A DNA stretch of 64,000 nt, taken from NCBI RefSeq assembly GCF_026340655.1, contig NZ_JAPEOZ010000001.1:6386001-6450000 (forward strand), in the 5' to 3' direction. Source of the stretch: Streptomyces sp. NBC_01275. Its GTDB lineage: Bacteria > Actinomycetota > Actinomycetes > Streptomycetales > Streptomycetaceae. Within the stretch, counting starts at the first letter, position 1, and every line of letters begins with the position of its first letter. The position numbers were made by a program, and so were the translations under genes. Below the pieces are notes generated by a model. The model was not told the DNA's origin. It ran no database searches and saw only the letters and a list, made by a program, of their open reading frames with translations. Positions 1-8,299 of this stretch are shown here, one piece after another.

Positions 1-906
1 GTGACCCCCGGCAACGTCGCCCAGATCACCTGCGGCCCGCGCTGCTCCCCGGAGCAGGTGCACCAGGTCGCCGAGCAACTGCGCCTCGACGACCCCCTGT
101 ACCTGCGCTACTGGCACTTCCTGGAGGGCCTCGTCGTAGGCCAGGACTACTCCACGGGCACCTCCGTCGAGCACTGCTCCGCGCCCTGCCTGGGACTGTC
201 GTACCAGAGCGACCGGCAGGTCACCCAGCTGATCCTGACGAAGCTGCCGATCAGCCTCTCGCTGGTGTTCGGCGCGATGGTGCTGTGGCTGATCCTCGGC
301 ATCGGCACCGGCGTGCTCTCGGCCTGGCGGCGCGGACGGTTCACCGAGCGCGTCCTGACCGCCGTCACCCTCGCCGGAACGGCCACGCCCGTCTTCGTCA
401 TCGGCCTGATCCTGATGATCGTCGTCTGCGGAGAGCTGCAGCTGCTGCCCTTCCCGCAGTACGTGAACTTCACCGACGACCCCGAACAGTGGGCGTGGAA
501 CCTGCTCCTGCCCTGGCTGTCGCTCGCCCTCATCGAGGCGGCCTCGTTCGCCCGGCTGACCCGCGCGTCGATGCTGGAGACCCTCGCCGAGGACCACATC
601 CGCACCTTCCGCGCGTACGGCGTCGGCGAGCGGTCCGTCATCGGGCGGCACGCGCTGCGCGGGGCGTTCGCGCCGGTCATCGCCCTGAACGCGAACAACT
701 TCGGTTCCGCGGTCGGCGGCGCGGTGCTCACCGAGACCCTCTTCGGACTTCCCGGCATCGGCCAGGAGCTGGTGCACGCGGTCAACGTCGTCGACCTCCC
801 GGTGGTCGTCGGGATGGTCCTGGTCATCGGATTCTTCGTGGTCCTCGCCAACGCCGTCGCGGACGTCCTGTACGCGGTGGCCGACCGACGGGTGGTGCTG
901 ACATGA
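1..906 (+). CDS. Oligopeptide/nickel-type ABC transporter permease (DppB-like), 5' truncated
   Basis: Inner-membrane permease subunit of an oligopeptide-type ABC importer (BPD_transp_1 family). The visible 301 residues carry about five hydrophobic segments (near 83-103, 118-140, 165-185, 225-245 and 270-292) and the cytoplasmic coupling loop around residues 190-220, where ETLAEDHIRTFRAYG matches the EAA loop that contacts the ATPase. The usual first membrane helix and the GDP-rich stretch of DppB are absent, so the true start lies upstream of the window; the opening GTG is just an in-frame codon. It overlaps the next gene by an ATGA junction, so the two are one operon. Substrate cannot be read from the sequence. 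A DppC-type partner and a binding protein would be expected upstream or elsewhere. Confidence 0.9.
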   Translation: MTPGNVAQITCGPRCSPEQVHQVAEQLRLDDPLYLRYWHFLEGLVVGQDYSTGTSVEHCSAPCLGLSYQSDRQVTQLILTKLPISLSLVFGAMVLWLILGIGTGVLSAWRRGRFTERVLTAVTLAGTATPVFVIGLILMIVVCGELQLLPFPQYVNFTDDPEQWAWNLLLPWLSLALIEAASFARLTRASMLETLAEDHIRTFRAYGVGERSVIGRHALRGAFAPVIALNANNFGSAVGGAVLTETLFGLPGIGQELVHAVNVVDLPVVVGMVLVIGFFVVLANAVADVLYAVADRRVVLT

Positions 907-2684
907 GCACGGGTGATCCTGGCATGAGCCTTGTCCAAGTCGAGGATCTGTCGGTCGAGTTCGGCGAGCTGCGGGCCGTCGACGGGCTCTCCTTCAGCCT
1001 CGAGAAGGGCGCCGCGCTCGCCCTGGTCGGCGAGTCCGGCTCGGGCAAGTCCACGGTCGCCTCGGCCCTGCTGGGGCTGCACCGGGGCACGGGGGCGTCC
1101 GTCGGCGGCTCGGTGCGGGTGGCCGGCACCGACGTACGGACGGCGTCCGACGAGGAGCTGCGGCGACTGCGCGGCGGCAGGGCCGCGATGGTGTTCCAGG
1201 ACCCGCTGTCGTCCCTCGACCCGTACTACGCGATCGGCGACCAGATCGCCGAGGTCCACCGCGTGCACACGCGCGTGTCCCGACGCGCGGCACGCGCGCG
1301 TGCGGTGCAGGTCCTGGAGAGAGTGGGAATTCCGGACGCGGTACGGCGGTCCCGGTCGCGCCCGCACGAGTTCAGCGGCGGGATGCGCCAGCGCGCCCTC
1401 ATCGCCATGGCGCTGGCCTGCGCACCCGATCTGCTGATCGCCGACGAGCCGACCACCGCCCTCGACGTGACCGTCCAGGCCCAGATCCTCGACCTCCTGC
1501 ACACCTTGCGCGAGGAGACCGGCATGGGGCTGCTGCTGGTCACGCACGACGTGGGCGTCGCCGCCGAGAGCGTCGACGAGGTGCTGGTGATGCGCCACGG
1601 CCGGGTCGTGGAGCACGGGCCGGTGGCAACCGTCCTGAGCGCGCCCGCCGCACCGTACACGCGGGAGCTGCTGGGCGCGGTGCCACGGGTGGACGTACGG
1701 CGGCGGCCGGCCGCGGGCGGGCCGGAGGCGGACGGCGTTCCGGAGACCGGCGTGGTTCTCGAGGCGGACGTTCTTTCCGAGGCGGACTTTTTTTCCGAGG
1801 CCGAGGTGGTTCCTGGGGCTGACGCCCTTCCTGAGGCTGAGGTGGTTGTCGAAGCCGAGGTGGTTGTCGAAGCCGACGTGGTTGTCGAAGCCGACGTGGT
1901 TCTCGAGGCGGTCGGTCTGCGGCGCGAGTTCGGGCGGGGGAAGCGGGCGTTCGCGGCCGTGGACGGCGTGTCGCTGGCGATCCGCCGGGGCGAGACCCTG
2001 GGCGTCGTCGGCGAGAGCGGCAGCGGCAAGACGACGCTGGGGCGCATGCTGGTCGGGCTCCTGGAGCCGACGCGGGGCGAGGTCCGCTACGAGGGGCGTG
2101 CCGTGTCGGGCGTGAACCCGAGCGTGCAGATGGTCTTCCAGGACCCCGTCTCCTCCCTCAACCCCCGCCGCAGCGTGGGCGAGTCCATCGCCGACCCGCT
2201 CCGCGCGCGCGGGGGGCTGGACGAGGCGCGCATCAGGGGGCGCGTCACGGAACTGCTGGGGCGTGTGGGGCTCGAAGGGGCGCACTACGACCGCTACCCG
2301 CACGAGTTCAGCGGCGGTCAGCGTCAGCGCGTGGGCATCGCGCGGGCGCTCGCGGCCGACCCGCGCGTCATCGTCTGCGACGAGCCCGTCTCCGCGCTCG
2401 ACGTGACCACCCAGGCCCAGGTCGTCGCCCTGCTCGGCGAACTCCAGCGCGAACTCGGCCTCGCGCTCGTCTTCGTCGCCCACGACCTCGCCGTGGTGCG
2501 CCAGGTCAGCGACCGGGTCGCGGTGATGCGGCGCGGGCGGATCGTCGAGGAGGGCCCGGCCGACATGGTGTACGAGTCCCCGCGCGACCCGTACACCCAG
2601 CAGCTCCTGGCCGCCGTACCGTCGCTCGACCCGGCGGTGGCCGCGCTGCGGCGGGCGCGGCGGCGGGAGTTGGCCGTGGTGTGA
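903..2684 (+). CDS. Fused double ATP-binding protein of peptide-type ABC transporter (DppD-DppF)
   Basis: Energises the oligopeptide importer. Two complete ATPase modules lie in one 593-residue chain. Module 1 has Walker [10 protein letters not shown] near residue 43, signature FSGGMRQR near 157 and Walker [13 protein letters not shown] near 177. Module 2 has GESGSGKTT near 369, FSGGQRQR near 470 and [12 protein letters not shown] near 490. The start at 903 overlaps the permease stop (ATGA), the usual translational coupling. The modules are joined by an odd linker made of nine 18-bp units (1749-1910) encoding six-residue repeats of acidic, hydrophobic, Glu-Ala type. The linker is locally T-rich, unlike the rest of the gene, which suggests recent repeat expansion. 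Confidence 0.93.
   Translation: MSTGDPGMSLVQVEDLSVEFGELRAVDGLSFSLEKGAALALVGESGSGKSTVASALLGLHRGTGASVGGSVRVAGTDVRTASDEELRRLRGGRAAMVFQDPLSSLDPYYAIGDQIAEVHRVHTRVSRRAARARAVQVLERVGIPDAVRRSRSRPHEFSGGMRQRALIAMALACAPDLLIADEPTTALDVTVQAQILDLLHTLREETGMGLLLVTHDVGVAAESVDEVLVMRHGRVVEHGPVATVLSAPAAPYTRELLGAVPRVDVRRRPAAGGPEADGVPETGVVLEADVLSEADFFSEAEVVPGADALPEAEVVVEAEVVVEADVVVEADVVLEAVGLRREFGRGKRAFAAVDGVSLAIRRGETLGVVGESGSGKTTLGRMLVGLLEPTRGEVRYEGRAVSGVNPSVQMVFQDPVSSLNPRRSVGESIADPLRARGGLDEARIRGRVTELLGRVGLEGAHYDRYPHEFSGGQRQRVGIARALAADPRVIVCDEPVSALDVTTQAQVVALLGELQRELGLALVFVAHDLAVVRQVSDRVAVMRRGRIVEEGPADMVYESPRDPYTQQLLAAVPSLDPAVAALRRARRRELAVV
1749..1910 (+). repeat. 18-bp tandem repeat (9 units) in ABC ATPase linker
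   Basis: Nine in-frame units of 18 bp; the last four or five are nearly identical (GTGGTTGTCGAAGCC core). Each encodes [D/E]-x-[V/L/F]-x-E-A. The array ends exactly where the second ATPase module begins. It is unusually T-rich, including a run of T at 1789-1794. Confidence 0.85.
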
Positions 2685-2919
2685 CGGTCGTACCGCGGCC
2701 GGGGTCTGCGCATGGGCGGCGCGGCGTGACGTTGCGCGCTCAAGTGATCTCTTAGCGCGACGGAACGCGACCCGCACGGGAAAGTTACGACCGTTCACCC
2801 CTTTTGGTGGCGCGATGGACAACCGTCCGTCGCGCCACCGCCTTGTCCGCATACGTTCTTCCCGCTGCGAGCCGCCGGGTCAACGGCGGCTCCCCCAACG
2901 GGAGATCGGGGGTGCGCGC

Positions 2920-4767
2920 GTGCGCATCGGACTGCTTACGGAGGGCGGCTATCCGTATGTGAGCGGTGATGCCGGACTCTGGTGCGACCGGCTCGTGCGC
3001 GGGCTCGGGCAGCACGAGTTCGACGTCTACGCGCTCAGTCGCGCCGAACGCCAGGAGAACGCGGGCTGGGTGGAGCTTCCCCCGCAGGTCAGCGGGGTGC
3101 GGACCGCTCCACTGTGGACGGCGGAGGACGACGGGGTCGCCTACGGACGGCGCGCACGCCGGCGCTTCGCCGAGTGCTACGGGGAGCTGGCGGCCTCCTT
3201 GTGCGACGCTTCCGCCTCTCAGGCGGACCGTTTCGCCAACGCGCTGTACGGCCTCGCCGACCTCGCTCGCCACGAGGGCGGGCTGGTGGGAGCGCTCCGC
3301 TCGGAAGGCGCTGTGCGCGCGCTGGAGCGCGCCTGCCGTGCGCCCGGCGCGCTGAGCCCGGCGCGCGAGGCGCGCGTACCCGATCTGCTCGCCGTCGCCG
3401 CGCACCTCGAACGCGCCCTGCGCCCCCTCTCACTCGACTGGTACGACGACAGCGGGGACGGTGGGGTTGGTGGGGGTGGCGGGGGCAGTGCGGTGGACAG
3501 GGGGCACGGCCTCGGCTCGGTCGACCTGTGCCATGCCACGTCCGGCGGCGCGGCCGCCCTGCCCGGGCTGCTCGCACGGCACTTCTTCGACGTGCCGTTG
3601 CTGGTGACCGAGTACGGGGTGCGGCTGCGGACGCACTATCTGAGCTCGGGCTCGAGCGCCGACCCGGACGCCTCGTCCGCCCCGGCCGCGGCTCCCGCCG
3701 TACGCGCCCTGCTCGCCGCCTTCCACGGGCGGCTCGCCGCCGAGGTCTACCGGCAGGCGGCGTGCGTCACGCCCGGCAACACCCACGCCCGCCGCTGGCA
3801 GGAACGCTGCGGCGCCGACCGCGCCAAGCTGCGCACCGTCTACCCGGGCATGGCCGCCGCCCGCTTCGCCGAGGTGGGCGACGCGCCCGACGGCGGCGAC
3901 CCGGACACCCTGGTCTGGGTCGGCCGGGTGGAGCCGGCGAAGGACCTGGTGTCCCTGCTGCACGCCTTCGCGGAGGTCCGCAAGGAGCAGCCGAGGACGC
4001 GGCTGCGGATCATCTGCGCGCCGACCGGTGCGTCGACCGGCTCGGAGGGCGAGGCCTACCTCGGCCACTGCCGGATGCTCGCCGCCCAGCTCTTCCCCGA
4101 CGAGGCGGAGGGGCCCCACTCCGTCGGCGACAACCCCGTCTCCTTCGAGGAGATCGGCGGCCCGGAGGCGCCCACCCTCGCCGAGGCGTACGCGGCCGGC
4201 GCCGTCGTCGTCCTGTCCAGCGTCGTCGAGGGGTTCCCCGTCGGCCTGGTCGAGGCGATGTTCTGCGGGCGGGCGACCGTGTCGACGGACGTCGGTGCGG
4301 TGGTCGAGGTCATCGGCGGTACGGGGCTGGTCGTCCCGCCGCGCAATCCGCGGGCGCTCGCGGAGGCGTGCGGGGCGCTGCTGCGCGACCCCGAGCGCCG
4401 TGCGCGCCTGGGCGCGGCCGCCCGCGCACGCGCGCTGGAACTGTTCACCGTCGAGCGGAACGTCGAGGCGTTTCACAGCATTTACCTGGAGATCGTCTCC
4501 CAGAGCCCGGTCCGCCAGGTGGTCCTCGACGACGCAGGCGACCCCAGGCCGTTCGCCGTCCCCGCCGAGGCCCGACTGCTGGGCCTGTGGACCGGTCTGG
4601 AAACACGCGTCACGGCCCGGCGCGGCCCGGGCTGGGCGGCGGGACCTCCGGTACGGGGGACGGCGGCGGGGCGGGGGACCGGGCCCGGGCTGGGGACGAC
4701 GCCGGTACGTGGGACGACGCCGGTACGTGGGACGGCGCCTGTCGCCGCGACTGAGGGGGCGCGATGA
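2920..4767 (+). CDS. DUF3492 family glycosyltransferase (PelF-like, GT4)
   Basis: Predicted cytoplasmic retaining glycosyltransferase using a nucleotide sugar. The N-terminus RIGLLTEGGYPYVSGD is the hallmark opening of the DUF3492/PelF group. The C-terminal half (about residues 310-510) is a GT4 Rossmann domain with LVWVGRVEPAKDL and the donor-site E-x7-E motif in VVEGFPVGLVEAM near residue 437. GTG 2920 is chosen because it places this conserved opening at residue 1 and has a G-rich ribosome site just ahead; an in-frame start at 2815 would add an unlikely basic leader. The last 40 residues are low-complexity Gly/Thr/Pro/Arg with a short DNA repeat. It overlaps the next gene by ATGA and heads an operon with a membrane protein, an epimerase and a spherulin-4 protein, consistent with surface polysaccharide synthesis. 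Polymer identity is unknown. Confidence 0.88.
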   Translation: MRIGLLTEGGYPYVSGDAGLWCDRLVRGLGQHEFDVYALSRAERQENAGWVELPPQVSGVRTAPLWTAEDDGVAYGRRARRRFAECYGELAASLCDASASQADRFANALYGLADLARHEGGLVGALRSEGAVRALERACRAPGALSPAREARVPDLLAVAAHLERALRPLSLDWYDDSGDGGVGGGGGGSAVDRGHGLGSVDLCHATSGGAAALPGLLARHFFDVPLLVTEYGVRLRTHYLSSGSSADPDASSAPAAAPAVRALLAAFHGRLAAEVYRQAACVTPGNTHARRWQERCGADRAKLRTVYPGMAAARFAEVGDAPDGGDPDTLVWVGRVEPAKDLVSLLHAFAEVRKEQPRTRLRIICAPTGASTGSEGEAYLGHCRMLAAQLFPDEAEGPHSVGDNPVSFEEIGGPEAPTLAEAYAAGAVVVLSSVVEGFPVGLVEAMFCGRATVSTDVGAVVEVIGGTGLVVPPRNPRALAEACGALLRDPERRARLGAAARARALELFTVERNVEAFHSIYLEIVSQSPVRQVVLDDAGDPRPFAVPAEARLLGLWTGLETRVTARRGPGWAAGPPVRGTAAGRGTGPGLGTTPVRGTTPVRGTAPVAATEGAR

Positions 4768-5948
4768 ACGAACTCGGCGAATTCACCACAGGCACCCCAG
4801 GCACCCCAGACACCGCACCGCCGCCCCGCAGGCCCGCCGCAGCGGCCGCACCCCGCCGCGGCGCCGTGGATCCGGTGAAGACCCTGATGCACCGCCACCG
4901 TGACCTGTGCGAACGGGCGGTGGACCCGCTGGAGATCGCGGCGGGTCTGGAGGCCCACGGCGTCACCGACCGCACCGCCGCCCGCTTCAGGCACCGGGAC
5001 GTCTTCTCCCTCGCGGAGGAGATGTACGCCCGCGTCCCCCGCGACGCCGACCCGCCCCCGCGTCCCGCACCCACCGCTGCCCCGCCGTCCCGCCGGGACT
5101 GGGCGCTGCTCGCGCTGCTGCCGGGCGTCCTGTGCGCCGCGACGGTGGCCGGTCTGCGTCTCACCCACGGGACGACGACTCCCCTCGTCGTCGCCGGCGG
5201 CATCCTCGCCGTGACCCTGGCCCTGCGCGCGGCATTCCGCCGAGGCCCGCTGAGCCCGCACCGCGGCGCCCACCCCGGCCCGCACCGCACCGGCGCCTGG
5301 ACCTGCTGGCTGCTCGTCTACGCGGCCCTCGGCGACAGCCTCCTGCGCACCGCCGTCGGCGGCGGCCCCGACGGCCTGCCCGACGGGACGCCGGACGGCG
5401 TCTGGCCCGTCGCCACCGCCCCGCTGCTCACCCTCGCCCTGGCCTGCGCGCCCGCCGCCTGGTGCGCCCGCCTTCTCGCCGTACGCGCCCGCCGCCGCCT
5501 GAACACCAGCCGTGGCCTGGAGGAGTTCGCCGCCTCTGTGCAACCGTTGCTGCTCGGCACGTGCGCCCTGTTCCTGTGCGCGCTCACGACTCTGGCCACC
5601 CTTTGCGCCCTGGCCGTGGGGGAGCCCGCCGTCTACGCCCACACACTCACCCTGGGCGCGCTGCTCTTCCTCGCCCGCCTCCTCACCGTGCACGGCTTCA
5701 CCCACGTACCCGCGGTCGCCATCGGGGCCGCCGGGGCCGCCGAGGCGCTCGCCCCGGCCACGGTCTTCGCGGGCCGCCTCCCCGGCTGCGGCTTCCTGGC
5801 CGTCCCCGTGGAGAGCCTCATCGTCGCCTGGGGCCCGGCCGGCGTCCCGGCCCTCATCTGCGGAGTCGCCGCCCTGACCCTCCTGATCCACGCGACCCGC
5901 ACCCTGACCAGGGCTTCGGCCCACGCCATCCCGGACCAGCCGTGCTGA
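4764..5948 (+). CDS. Multi-pass membrane protein of the polysaccharide operon
   Basis: 394 residues, family not recognised. A proline-rich start is followed by a soluble helical stretch (about 35-95, with RHRDLCERAVDPLEIAAGL) and about eight hydrophobic segments from residue 107 to 375. The start ATG overlaps the glycosyltransferase stop. In Pel-type loci the DUF3492 transferase works with a multi-pass membrane partner (PelG), so a role in polymer export or membrane anchoring of the transferase is a reasonable inference. The helix count is lower than PelG and no sequence motif proves the link. Confidence 0.75.
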   Translation: MNELGEFTTGTPGTPDTAPPPRRPAAAAAPRRGAVDPVKTLMHRHRDLCERAVDPLEIAAGLEAHGVTDRTAARFRHRDVFSLAEEMYARVPRDADPPPRPAPTAAPPSRRDWALLALLPGVLCAATVAGLRLTHGTTTPLVVAGGILAVTLALRAAFRRGPLSPHRGAHPGPHRTGAWTCWLLVYAALGDSLLRTAVGGGPDGLPDGTPDGVWPVATAPLLTLALACAPAAWCARLLAVRARRRLNTSRGLEEFAASVQPLLLGTCALFLCALTTLATLCALAVGEPAVYAHTLTLGALLFLARLLTVHGFTHVPAVAIGAAGAAEALAPATVFAGRLPGCGFLAVPVESLIVAWGPAGVPALICGVAALTLLIHATRTLTRASAHAIPDQPC

Positions 5949-6348
5949 CCCGCAACGGCAGCCGCAGCCGCGACGGCAAGGGCAACCGCAGCCACAACGG
6001 CAACCACAACCGGAGCCGGAGCAGCGCCCAGCGCCCAGCCGCGCCCGAACCCAGCCGCTCCGACGCGACGGCCCCAGCCGTGCCGCCGCCGAGCTGCCCC
6101 CGCCCCACGGCCCCGGCCGCGCTGCCCTCCAGCGGCTCCCGCCCGACCGCCCCGGCCGCGCCGCTGCGCCGCCGTCTGCGCCCGACCGGCTCGGCCGCGT
6201 CGCGGGGTCGCCGTTCCCGCGCGGGTCGTCAGCCGTCCGCCTCCCGACCACCGCACGCAGCGCCACCCCCGCCGTGTTCCGACCGCACGACGTATGCGCT
6301 CCTCCCTCTCACCGCAGGCAACCGCACCACTCTTGAAGGAGAGACCAG
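5949..6348. other. 400-bp low-complexity interval inside the operon
   Basis: No convincing gene. An open frame (GTG 5942 to TGA 6352, 136 codons) overlaps the upstream stop and would encode a very basic Arg/Ser/Asn/Pro-rich chain with no recognisable domain. The first 100 bases are simple-sequence repeats of CGCAACGGCAGCCGC type. A strong Shine-Dalgarno sequence (GAAGGAG, 6334-6340) near the end serves the small ORF at 6349. The frame may be a degenerate or strain-specific coupling peptide; it is not called as a gene. Confidence 0.4.
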
Positions 6349-6531
6349 ATGACCACCTCCCGATCCGGAGCGACCGGAGCCACCGGGGCACCCGCGGTCG
6401 CAGGAGCCCCCGCGGTCACCGGAGCAGCCGAAGCGTGCGCAGCAGCCGAGGCGTGCGCGGCCGTCGGAGTGCCTGAAGGGCCCGGCGCCGTCGGAGTGCC
6501 CGAAACGCACACTCGGGGAGGCGCGCGATGA
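6349..6531 (+). CDS. Short Ala/Gly-rich peptide ORF coupling to the epimerase
   Basis: A 60-codon ORF with a strong ribosome site (GAAGGAG, 8 nt before ATG 6349). Its stop overlaps the ATG of the epimerase (ATGA at 6528). The product is a simple Ala/Gly/Val/Pro repeat-like peptide with two similar EACAA segments and no domain. It could be a genuine small protein, or simply the translated lead-in that delivers ribosomes to the epimerase, which has no good ribosome site of its own. Conservation in other Streptomyces would decide. Confidence 0.35.
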   Translation: MTTSRSGATGATGAPAVAGAPAVTGAAEACAAAEACAAVGVPEGPGAVGVPETHTRGGAR

Positions 6532-7490
6532 GGGTCCTGCTGATCGGAGCCAACGGCTACCTCGGCCGCTTCGTCGCCGACCGTCTGCTCGCCGACCCGG
6601 CCGTCCAGCTCACCGCGCTCGGCCGCGGCGACGACGCCGACGTCCGCTTCGACCTCGCGACCGGCAGCCCCGGCGCGCTCACCCGCTTCCTCGACGCGGT
6701 CCACCCCCAGGTCGTCGTCAACTGCGCGGGCTCCACCCGCGGCGGCGCCCGCGAACTCACCCGGCACAACACCGTCGCCGTCGCCACCGTCTGCGAGGCC
6801 CTGCGCCGCAGCGGGTGCGGAGCGCGGCTGGTGCAGATCGGCTGCGGCGCCGAGTACGGCCCGAGCCAGCCCGGCTCCTCTACCGCCGAGGACGCCGTGC
6901 CACGCCCGGGCGGCCCGTACGGCGTCAGCAAACTCGCCGCCACCGAACTGGTCCTGGGATCCGGTCTGGACGCCGTGGTCCTGCGCGTCTTCTCGCCCGC
7001 GGGCCCCGGCACCCCCGCCGGCTCCCCGCTCGGCCGCCTCGCGGAGGCCATGCGCCGCGCCATGCAGTCCGGCGACGGCGAGCTCAAGCTCGCCGGTCTG
7101 GGCGCCCAGCGCGACTTCATCGACGTCCGCGACGTGGCCCGCGCGGTGCACGCCGCCTCGCTCTCCGCCGCACAGGGCGTCATCAACATCGGCTCGGGGC
7201 GTGCCGTCCGCCTGCGCGACGCCGCCTCCGTCCTCGCGCGCGTGGCCGGATACGGCGGCTCCCTCCACGAACTCGACGCCCCGCCCGGCGGCCACCTCAG
7301 GTCGGCCATCGGCCACCCCCGCCCTGACTCCGACCATGCCGCGCCGGTCGCGTACCCGTACCCGGACGGCTGCGGCAGCTGGCAGCAGGCCGATGTGCGC
7401 ACCGCCCGCGACCGGCTCGGCTGGCGGCCCCGGATCAACCTCGAGGAGTCGCTCGCCGACATCTGGATGGAGGCGGCATGTCGTATCTGA
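6528..7490 (+). CDS. NAD-dependent epimerase/dehydratase (extended SDR)
   Basis: Predicted nucleotide-sugar epimerase or dehydratase. The N-terminal Rossmann motif is GANGYLG (residues 7-13), with the catalytic YGVSK near residue 131 and a preceding Ser/Thr-containing strand; DFIDVRDVARAVHAA is the typical substrate-side motif. Its 320 residues are normal for sugar-nucleotide SDRs. It is coupled at both ends (ATGA with the small ORF; 13-nt overlap with the spherulin gene). In the operon it most likely supplies the sugar donor for the DUF3492 transferase, as PelX-type epimerases do in some Pel loci; the specific sugar is not predictable. Confidence 0.87.
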   Translation: MRVLLIGANGYLGRFVADRLLADPAVQLTALGRGDDADVRFDLATGSPGALTRFLDAVHPQVVVNCAGSTRGGARELTRHNTVAVATVCEALRRSGCGARLVQIGCGAEYGPSQPGSSTAEDAVPRPGGPYGVSKLAATELVLGSGLDAVVLRVFSPAGPGTPAGSPLGRLAEAMRRAMQSGDGELKLAGLGAQRDFIDVRDVARAVHAASLSAAQGVINIGSGRAVRLRDAASVLARVAGYGGSLHELDAPPGGHLRSAIGHPRPDSDHAAPVAYPYPDGCGSWQQADVRTARDRLGWRPRINLEESLADIWMEAACRI

Positions 7491-8236
7491 CCGGCTCCCC
7501 GGCGGGCGCCGCGAGCGCCGGCACCACCGACGTCCGCGTCGGCCTCGGCGTCCCCGGCCTCGCCCACCCCCTCCTCGCACCGACCGAATGGGGCGAACTC
7601 GCCCGCCCCGGCACACCCTTGCACTGGGTCGTCCTCGATGTCGCCGACGGTCCCGGCGTCCGCCCCGACCCGCACTGTCTGGAGGCCGCCGGCCGACTGC
7701 GCAACGCCGGCGTCCGCGTCCTCGGCCGGCTCGACACCCGCCACGGCGCCCGCGCCTTCGCCGAGACGCTCTCCGACGCCCAGCGGTACCTCGACTGGTA
7801 CCAGGTCGACGGCTTCCTTCTGGCCCGCTGCCCGACCGACCGCGCCGCGCTCCCCGAGATCCGCCGTACGGTCACCACGCTCGGCACGCTCCGGGACTCG
7901 CCCCACCTCGTGCTCGGCCACGGCGCCCACCCCCACCCCGGCTACGCCGAGATCGCCGACCAGTTGGTCACCTTCTCCGGCTCCTGGAGCGACTACCGCT
8001 GGTCGCAGGTGGCGGAGTGGACCGCGGACCATCCGCCCGAGCGCTTCTGCCACTTCGTGCACGGCGTGCCCCGGGTCCATCTCGACGAGGCGCTGCGCAT
8101 CGCCCGCTGGCAGGGCGCGGCGACGATCTGGTTCACCGACCGGGGTGATCGCGGCGGTCGGGCCGACCCCTGGGAGACCATGCCCGGCCACTGGGACGCG
8201 ATCGTCTCGCGGATCGGAACGGGTGTCTCGGAATGA
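7478..8236 (+). CDS. Spherulation-specific family 4 protein (putative glycoside hydrolase)
   Basis: 252 residues of the spherulin-4 fold, related to the hydrolase domain of PelA (GH166-like). Visible features include the N-terminal barrel start VGLGVPGLAHPLL, RLDTRHGARAF and the acidic segment YLDWYQVDGFLLARCP. No signal peptide is seen, so it may act inside the cell or leave by a non-classical route, unlike secreted homologues. It overlaps the epimerase by 13 nt and ends the operon. Its partnership with a DUF3492 transferase repeats a Pel-cluster pairing and suggests trimming or turnover of the same polymer. The moeZ promoter -35 box lies in its last codons. Confidence 0.78.
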   Translation: MSYLTGSPAGAASAGTTDVRVGLGVPGLAHPLLAPTEWGELARPGTPLHWVVLDVADGPGVRPDPHCLEAAGRLRNAGVRVLGRLDTRHGARAFAETLSDAQRYLDWYQVDGFLLARCPTDRAALPEIRRTVTTLGTLRDSPHLVLGHGAHPHPGYAEIADQLVTFSGSWSDYRWSQVAEWTADHPPERFCHFVHGVPRVHLDEALRIARWQGAATIWFTDRGDRGGRADPWETMPGHWDAIVSRIGTGVSE

Positions 8237-8255
8237 AGAAGGGCGTGGCAGTGTT
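8230..8255 (+). promoter_or_regulatory. Sigma-R type promoter of moeZ
   Basis: GGAAT (8230-8234), an 18-bp spacer, then GTT (8253-8255). This matches the Streptomyces sigma-R consensus GGAAT-N18-GTT and lies 45 bp before moeZ. The -35 element is inside the end of the preceding gene. moeZ (moeB) is reported as a sigma-R target in S. coelicolor. Confidence 0.75.
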
Positions 8256-8299
8256 ACAGGCAGAACAACTGTAGTGATTGACCGACCAACGGAGTCCCC

